Assembly (NCBI GenBank): GCA_027941995.1
Contig: CP115966.1
Coordinates: 744,001 to 808,000 of the forward strand
Direction of reading: 5' to 3'
DNA: 64,000 nucleotides
Source of the DNA: Erythrobacteraceae bacterium WH01K
GTDB lineage: Bacteria > Pseudomonadota > Alphaproteobacteria > Sphingomonadales > Sphingomonadaceae
The notes under the pieces were generated by a model. The model made no database searches. It worked only from the letters and a program-made list of their open reading frames with translations, and had not been told where the DNA came from. A program made the translations under genes and the position numbers. Below are positions 59,743 to 64,000 of this stretch, one piece after another (position 1 is the first letter of the stretch; the number at the start of each line of letters is the position of its first letter).

Positions 59743-60249
59743 GTGGGCGATGGGGCGAGCCACGCCTATCTCGTCGCGCTAGGATCGAACCAGCGCCATG
59801 TTCGTGAAGGGCGACCGGCACAGATCATCGACCGTGCGGTTGAGGCCTTTCGCCAGCGCGGCCTATCGGTCGAGGCTGTCTCCCCCGCCGTGAACAGTGC
59901 CCCGGTCGGGCCGTCGCAGCGCCGCTATGCCAATGCCGCGGCGCTGATACGAACATGCCTTGCGCCGCTCGATCTGCTGGCCAAACTGCACTCGATCGAA
60001 ACGGATTTCGGGCGGCGGCGCAGGGGCCAGCGCTGGCGGTCGCGCACGCTCGATCTCGATATCGTGCTCTGGTCGGGGGGCATCTTCGACACGCCGGACT
60101 TGAGCATACCGCATCCCGCATTCCGGGGGAGGGACTTCGTGCTCGGTCCCCTGCTGGAAACAGGGCGCAACTGGCGCGACCCGGTGACAGGGCTTGCCGT
60201 CCGGCACCTTCACGCGAGGCTGGTCAAGCCGCGGCCGCTGCGCCTTTGA
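59743..60249 (+). CDS. folK: 6-hydroxymethyl-7,8-dihydropterin pyrophosphokinase (FolK)
   Basis: 168 aa from GTG 59743 (VGDGASHAYLVALGSNQRHV). HPPK signatures are ALGSN near the N-terminus, AAALIRTCLAPLDLLAKLHSI, FGRRRRGQRWRSRTLDLDIV (ATP and Mg sites) and IPHPAFRGRDFVLGPLLE. It activates the pterin in folate synthesis. The frame is open upstream into aguB, where it has no FolK character. Confidence 0.87.
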   Translation: MGDGASHAYLVALGSNQRHVREGRPAQIIDRAVEAFRQRGLSVEAVSPAVNSAPVGPSQRRYANAAALIRTCLAPLDLLAKLHSIETDFGRRRRGQRWRSRTLDLDIVLWSGGIFDTPDLSIPHPAFRGRDFVLGPLLETGRNWRDPVTGLAVRHLHARLVKPRPLRL

Positions 60250-60327
60250 CCATAATTTCCTGGTCGCCATCGCCCCAAGTGCCTTGACCCGTCGGGGCCA
60301 TCGCCCTAGGCGCTCCATCCGGTGGTT

Positions 60328-60403
60328 GGGCCCTTAGCTCAGTTGGTAGAGCAACTGACTTTTAATCAGTAGGTCGCTGGTTCGAACCCAGCAGGGCTCA
60401 CCA
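60328..60403 (+). tRNA. tRNA-Lys (anticodon TTT)
   Basis: 76 nt including CCA. Acceptor GGGCCCT pairs with AGGGCTC, with one G-U pair. D-arm GCTCAGTTGGTAGAGC, anticodon stem-loop CTGACTTTTAATCAG with TTT, T-arm CTGGTTCGAACCCAG. Confidence 0.96.
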
Positions 60404-60597
60404 CCTTTCCCCCGGCGTCCATCCGCCCCTTCCAGACATCTTCATCGATCCCCTCGGGCCGCACCGTGGTCCGGCTCGATACCGTGCGCCGGGCGCCGAC
60501 CTGCGCTTCGGAAGGAACTCCGGCCACCGCCCCTTCTGCCTCGTGAACGCACAAACCTGCCCGTGCCTGAAAAGCCAAGCTGAACGAGACTTGTCTT

Positions 60598-60622
60598 GCA
60601 AATGAGAATCACTCTCATTAGC
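60598..60622. promoter_or_regulatory. Fur-box-like palindrome before the siderophore receptor
   Basis: GCAAATGAGAATCACTCTCATTAGC: near-perfect inverted repeat with arms AATGAGA and TCTCATT, resembling the Fur consensus (paired AATGATAAT-type half-sites). It lies 56 bp upstream of the receptor ATG, where a repressor would block transcription when iron is sufficient. The regulator assignment is inferred. Confidence 0.75.
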
Positions 60623-60677
60623 AGCAGCCGCGAGCGAGACGCGTGAGGCGACTCGCGCCAGTAGACAGGGATCGATC

Positions 60678-62786
60678 ATGAAGTTTTTGCTATTCGCCGC
60701 AGCCGCCCCCCTTGCCATTCTCAGCTCGAACGCGGCGATGGCGCAGGAAGTGGGCACGGGCGATCCCGAACCGCCGGTCGATGCGAACACCATCGTCGTG
60801 ACCGGCGCGCTCACCGATTTCGGCGCGACAAAGTCCGATGCGCCGATCGTCGAAACCGCGCGCTCCATATCGATCGAGACGGCAAGGGATTTCGACGAGA
60901 AGGGCGCCCAGTCGCTGGATGACGCGCTGACCTATTCCGCAGGCGTCACCGCAGAGCCGTTCGGCTTTTCCACCCGCGGCGACTTCGCGCAGGTCCGGGG
61001 GCTGGATGCGCCGGAATATCGCGACAACCTCCAGTATCTCTTCGGGTTCTACAACAATACGCGGCAGGATATTTACACGCTCGAGCAGGTCGAGGTTCTG
61101 AAGGGTCCGGCATCGGTTCTTTACGGTGCAGGCTCGCCCGGCGGCATCATCAACGTCGTCACGAAGCGCCCTCACCCCACCAGCGAAGGCGAAATCCGTC
61201 TCGATTACGGCAGCTTCGATCGCAAGCAGATCGCGACAGATTTCAACATTGCCATCCCCGGCGCAGAAGATAGCGCCCAGTTCCGTTTCGTCGGCCTGCT
61301 GAGGGATTCCGATACCCAGATCGCGCAGGTGGCGGACGACAAGCTGGTCATCGCGCCCGCCTTCACCGCGCGGCCCACGCCGGACACGGAAATCACGATC
61401 CTCGCCAATTATTCGGACCAGGATTCCGACACCGCGCACCAGTTCCTGCCGGTGATCGGCACGCTGCTGCCGTCGGCGAGCGGGGAGCGGATCGACCCCT
61501 ATGTCTATCACGGTGCGCCCGGCTTCAATGCCTACAACACCGAAAGTTTCGCACTGACCCTGATCGGAGAGCAGCGGCTCAACGACGTCTTCTCGATCGA
61601 AGGGGTGGGGCGGTATCTCGATACCCAGGCCGATTACCGCCAGGCGTGGATCGCCTTTACGGGCAACGGCGTGCCCCGGGTGGATGCGGAAGGGAACGGT
61701 GCGTGGACCTACTACCTCGCCGACAATCGAAGCGAGCAGATGGCCTTCGACGTTCGCGCCCGGGCAGAGTTCGCGACCGGTCCGGTCGAACATGAAGTGC
61801 TGGCCGGGGTTCAATACCAGGATGTCCTGACCGATTCCGACACGGCCTATCTCTACGCCTACGGCACGCTCAACGCGTTCGATCCGCAATATACGAACGT
61901 GCCCAGCGTGGCAGAGATCGAGCAGTTCAAGGGCGACGGCCCGAAGAACTCGGTGAAATCGACGGGCTATTACCTGTCCAACCAGATGAGCCTGGGCAAT
62001 CTGGTCGCAAATGCCGGGATCCGTTTTGACGATGTAACCAACGGCGTCGAGAACGGCGTGGTCCAGGAAGACGACGCGACCAGCCTCAGTTTCGGGCTGC
62101 TATGGCGCGGACCTGCGGGCATATCGCCCTATGCCAGCTATGCCGAGAGTTTCGAGCCGGTTGTGGGCGTCGACACGAAAACCGGCAGTCAGCTTCTGCC
62201 GCAGGAAGGCCGCCAGTACGAGGTCGGCGTGAAGTACCAGCCACCGGGCGTGAACGCGCTGGTCACCGTCAGCGCGTTCGATATCGAGGTGTCGAACCTG
62301 CCCAACCCGGCGGCGCTGGTCGGCGGAAACAGCCAGCAGGAAGGCGTCTCCAAGGTGCGCGGAGTCGAACTGGAGGCCAATGCGCTGCTCGGCGGGCTGA
62401 GGCTGGACGGTAATGTCAGCTATCTCGATGCAGAGGACCCCAACGGCCTGCCCCTGACCTCTATCGCCGACTGGCAGGCGTCGCTTTTCGCGCTTTATAC
62501 GTTTTCGGGCGCACTGGAAGGTCTCAGCCTCGGTGGCGGCGTGCGCTATGTCGGCGGAAATGAGAGCAACGGCATTTCCGCGCTGGACGGCAGCCTGCTG
62601 ACCTACCGTGTCGACGGGCGAACCGTGGGGGACCTGTCGGCGGGATATGATTTCGGCCCGTTCGAACTGCGGATCACCGCGCGTAACGTGACGAACGAGG
62701 AATATTATTCCGTCTGCCTCGTGCGGGGCGACTGTTTCCCGGGCGAGAAGCGGAGCATCAACGGCTCGCTCACCTACAACTTCTGA
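60678..62786 (+). CDS. TonB-dependent siderophore receptor
   Basis: 702-aa outer-membrane receptor. Signal peptide MKFLLFAAAAPLAILSSNAA cut near AMAQE. Plug domain has NTIVVTGALTDFGATKSDAP (TonB box region), RSISIETARDFDEKGAQSLD, QVRGLDAPEYRDNLQYLFGF and VEVLKGPASVLYGAGSPGGI. The barrel ends with NGSLTYNF, a terminal Phe as in outer-membrane barrels. It is the FhuA/FecA siderophore type (PF07715/PF00593); the ligand is unknown. CAGGGAT precedes ATG 60678. First gene of a three-gene unit with overlapping stop/starts (TGATG, GTGA) and a Fur-like box upstream. Confidence 0.92.
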   Translation: MKFLLFAAAAPLAILSSNAAMAQEVGTGDPEPPVDANTIVVTGALTDFGATKSDAPIVETARSISIETARDFDEKGAQSLDDALTYSAGVTAEPFGFSTRGDFAQVRGLDAPEYRDNLQYLFGFYNNTRQDIYTLEQVEVLKGPASVLYGAGSPGGIINVVTKRPHPTSEGEIRLDYGSFDRKQIATDFNIAIPGAEDSAQFRFVGLLRDSDTQIAQVADDKLVIAPAFTARPTPDTEITILANYSDQDSDTAHQFLPVIGTLLPSASGERIDPYVYHGAPGFNAYNTESFALTLIGEQRLNDVFSIEGVGRYLDTQADYRQAWIAFTGNGVPRVDAEGNGAWTYYLADNRSEQMAFDVRARAEFATGPVEHEVLAGVQYQDVLTDSDTAYLYAYGTLNAFDPQYTNVPSVAEIEQFKGDGPKNSVKSTGYYLSNQMSLGNLVANAGIRFDDVTNGVENGVVQEDDATSLSFGLLWRGPAGISPYASYAESFEPVVGVDTKTGSQLLPQEGRQYEVGVKYQPPGVNALVTVSAFDIEVSNLPNPAALVGGNSQQEGVSKVRGVELEANALLGGLRLDGNVSYLDAEDPNGLPLTSIADWQASLFALYTFSGALEGLSLGGGVRYVGGNESNGISALDGSLLTYRVDGRTVGDLSAGYDFGPFELRITARNVTNEEYYSVCLVRGDCFPGEKRSINGSLTYNF

Positions 62787-63370
62787 TGACCGGGACTGCC
62801 ATCATCGCGCTCGCTCTCGTGCTCGCCGTCGCCGGGATTTTCACCTTGCGCATATCCTGGGGCCGGGTTGGGCGGGACGTTCACCTGAACCTCATCGGAT
62901 GGAGTCTGTTGGCTGCGGGGACCATCGTAGGCGCGATGAAAGCCGGTGCGTGGGGAATGGCCGTCACAGCAGCGGCCGCGATGATTGCGGCGATCGCCCT
63001 GCTGCTGGTTGCGGCAGCGCGGTCCGATGCCAAGGGGCGGAGCGCCCGGCGGTTGCCACGGCCTGCCTGTGCGGCTTCTCTGCAAAACACTGCGCCGGCA
63101 TGGAGGGGGGCAATCACCTTTGCACTGGCCGGACCAGTGTCGCTGCTGGCGGTCGTTGCGCTGGCGCTCGCGGTGCGGACCAGGATTGTCGGTGCGGGCG
63201 GCGAAGAAGCCGATGCCAATGTCGCGGTCCTCGGTCTCGTCCCGCTTCTCTGGCCGTTCGCTGCGCTGGCGGTGACCATGCCGGCGGGCAGGCTGAAGGG
63301 GGCTGCGGCGCTTCTCGCCATCGGTCTGTGTTCGCTGCCGCTCGCCATGACCGGGGGAGCATCGCTGTGA
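62786..63370 (+). CDS. Small iron-locus membrane protein
   Basis: 194 aa starting at ATG 62786 within the TGATG overlap with the receptor stop. Five or so hydrophobic segments: IIALALVLAVAGIFTLRI, NLIGWSLLAAGTIVGAM, MAVTAAAAMIAAIALLLV, LAGPVSLLAVVALALAV and LVPLLWPFAALAVTM. No known domain is recognised with confidence, but membrane proteins of this size (DUF3649/DUF3325-like) commonly lie between TonB receptors and PepSY genes. It probably assists transport or reduction of the imported iron complex. Confidence 0.7.
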   Translation: MTGTAIIALALVLAVAGIFTLRISWGRVGRDVHLNLIGWSLLAAGTIVGAMKAGAWGMAVTAAAAMIAAIALLLVAAARSDAKGRSARRLPRPACAASLQNTAPAWRGAITFALAGPVSLLAVVALALAVRTRIVGAGGEEADANVAVLGLVPLLWPFAALAVTMPAGRLKGAAALLAIGLCSLPLAMTGGASL

Positions 63371-64000
63371 GAAAGGGACAAACTGCAGGCCTGGTGCAGG
63401 CATCGCTGCGGGCGCATTCGTCCATCGCCCTTGTCTGCTGCGCGCTCCTTTACCTGATCTGCGTCAGCGGCACGGCCATCGTCCTTTACGAGGAATGGCA
63501 GCGGTTCGAGCAGTCGGAAGCGCCGGAGATGGCATCGATCGATGCTCCGACCGTGCAGCGTGCTGCCGAGAATGTGCTGGCGCACGAAAGCGACCGCGAT
63601 ACGACGACGCATCTCTATGTTCACCTGCCGACGGACGCCTTGCCGCGCACCACGGTCACGACCGATACGCAGGCCTTCCACGTCGACGACAGCGGCGCGA
63701 TCGCGATGCCGGAAGAGAATGCCTGGGCGGAATTCGTTCTTGCCCTGCATTACCGGCTGAACCTGCCGGCGGTCATCGGCATGTCGCTGGTGGGTGCATT
63801 CGGCGCGATGATCGTCGCGCTGTCCATTTCCGGCATCCTTGCCCATCCACGGGTGTTCCGCGATGCGTTTCGCCTTCGTGCGCGGCGGCGCGGCGATGTT
63901 TCGACCATCGACTGGCACAACCGGTTGGCCGTCTGGACCCTGCCGTTCGCACTGGCAACGGCGCTCACCGGATCGATGATCGGCCTGTTCTATGTGAGCG
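63367..64000 (+). CDS. PepSY-associated TM protein, partial (cut by window end)
   Basis: Starts at GTG 63367, overlapping the previous stop (GTGA), and runs off the right edge. The first helix SIALVCCALLYLICVSGTAI followed by VLYEEWQRFEQSE and later GDVSTIDWHNRLAVWTLPFA and LATALTGSMIGLFY match PepSY-associated TM-helix proteins of siderophore loci. It presumably acts at the inner membrane in ferric-siderophore reduction. The second PepSY protein gene of the window; the first is at 17998-19107. Confidence 0.85.
   Translation, partial: MRKGQTAGLVQASLRAHSSIALVCCALLYLICVSGTAIVLYEEWQRFEQSEAPEMASIDAPTVQRAAENVLAHESDRDTTTHLYVHLPTDALPRTTVTTDTQAFHVDDSGAIAMPEENAWAEFVLALHYRLNLPAVIGMSLVGAFGAMIVALSISGILAHPRVFRDAFRLRARRRGDVSTIDWHNRLAVWTLPFALATALTGSMIGLFYVS

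Noticed and set aside
60366-60578. 70-aa minus-strand frame ending in SPAGFEPATY
   Set aside because: This is the well-known artefact of translating the antisense of a tRNA gene.
1-64000. CRISPR arrays, rRNA genes, complete insertion sequences
   Set aside because: None seen on reading both strands; no regular direct repeat-spacer pattern and no transposase frame.

Overview
This is a GC-rich chromosomal window from an alphaproteobacterium, most likely a member of the Sphingomonadales and probably of the Erythrobacteraceae type. That placement is an inference from the gene families and synteny: divergent hflKC and mrp, ftsEX-ydcF-plsC, metXW, a TonB-dependent siderophore receptor with PepSY genes, and a ferrochelatase-P450 pair. 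No 16S rRNA gene is present.

Region 1 (1-16.5 kb) is an exopolysaccharide (EPS) locus. After the 5' end of an N-acetylmuramidase-family lysin at the left edge, a leftward block encodes a pyruvyl transferase, flippase, FrhB-like Fe-S protein, O-antigen-ligase-type polymerase, two sulfotransferases, a GT2 and a WecG/TagA glycosyltransferase. A divergent rightward block encodes the initiating sugar-phosphate transferase, a second polymerase/ligase, a Wza-like lipoprotein, a Wzc-like tyrosine kinase and an uncharacterised membrane protein. The likely product is an acidic polymer carrying sulfate and/or pyruvate.

Region 2 (16.5-29.3 kb) is an accessory island. Four direct copies of an unfamiliar repeat (three full, about 110-130 bp with inverted arms, and one partial) separate small modules. 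These are a pair of Cys-containing unknown proteins plus a PepSY membrane protein, a two-gene unit of unknown function (a membrane protein and a 774-aa soluble protein), and a J-domain-like gene whose 5' end lies inside a repeat. Beyond the last copy lie a frameshifted, 5'-truncated hsdR, an exonuclease-like gene fused out of frame to it, a ParB/KorB-like relic and a serine-recombinase C-terminal relic. The recombinase relic ends at a tRNA-Leu(GAG) gene. The repeat-bounded two-gene unit is the best candidate for an undescribed system.

Region 3 (29.3-60.4 kb) is core chromosome. It holds a zinc-ribbon membrane protein; ftsE-ftsX-ydcF-plsC with overlapping starts; hisC; metX-metW; an HhH lipoprotein; msrQ, a Sel1-like protein, fghA and a VOC protein; an aldehyde dehydrogenase; a GST; msrB; PBP1A; a Do-type protease; hflC-hflK; mrp; a Tat-exported molybdenum hydroxylase; hemH; a cytochrome P450 behind a perfect operator-like palindrome; an SDHAF4-type 56-aa gene; rsmB; msrA; an exported methyltransferase-like protein; aguB; folK; and tRNA-Lys(TTT).

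Region 4 (60.4-64 kb) is an iron-uptake operon: a Fur-box-like palindrome, a TonB-dependent receptor, a small membrane protein and a PepSY protein cut by the window edge.
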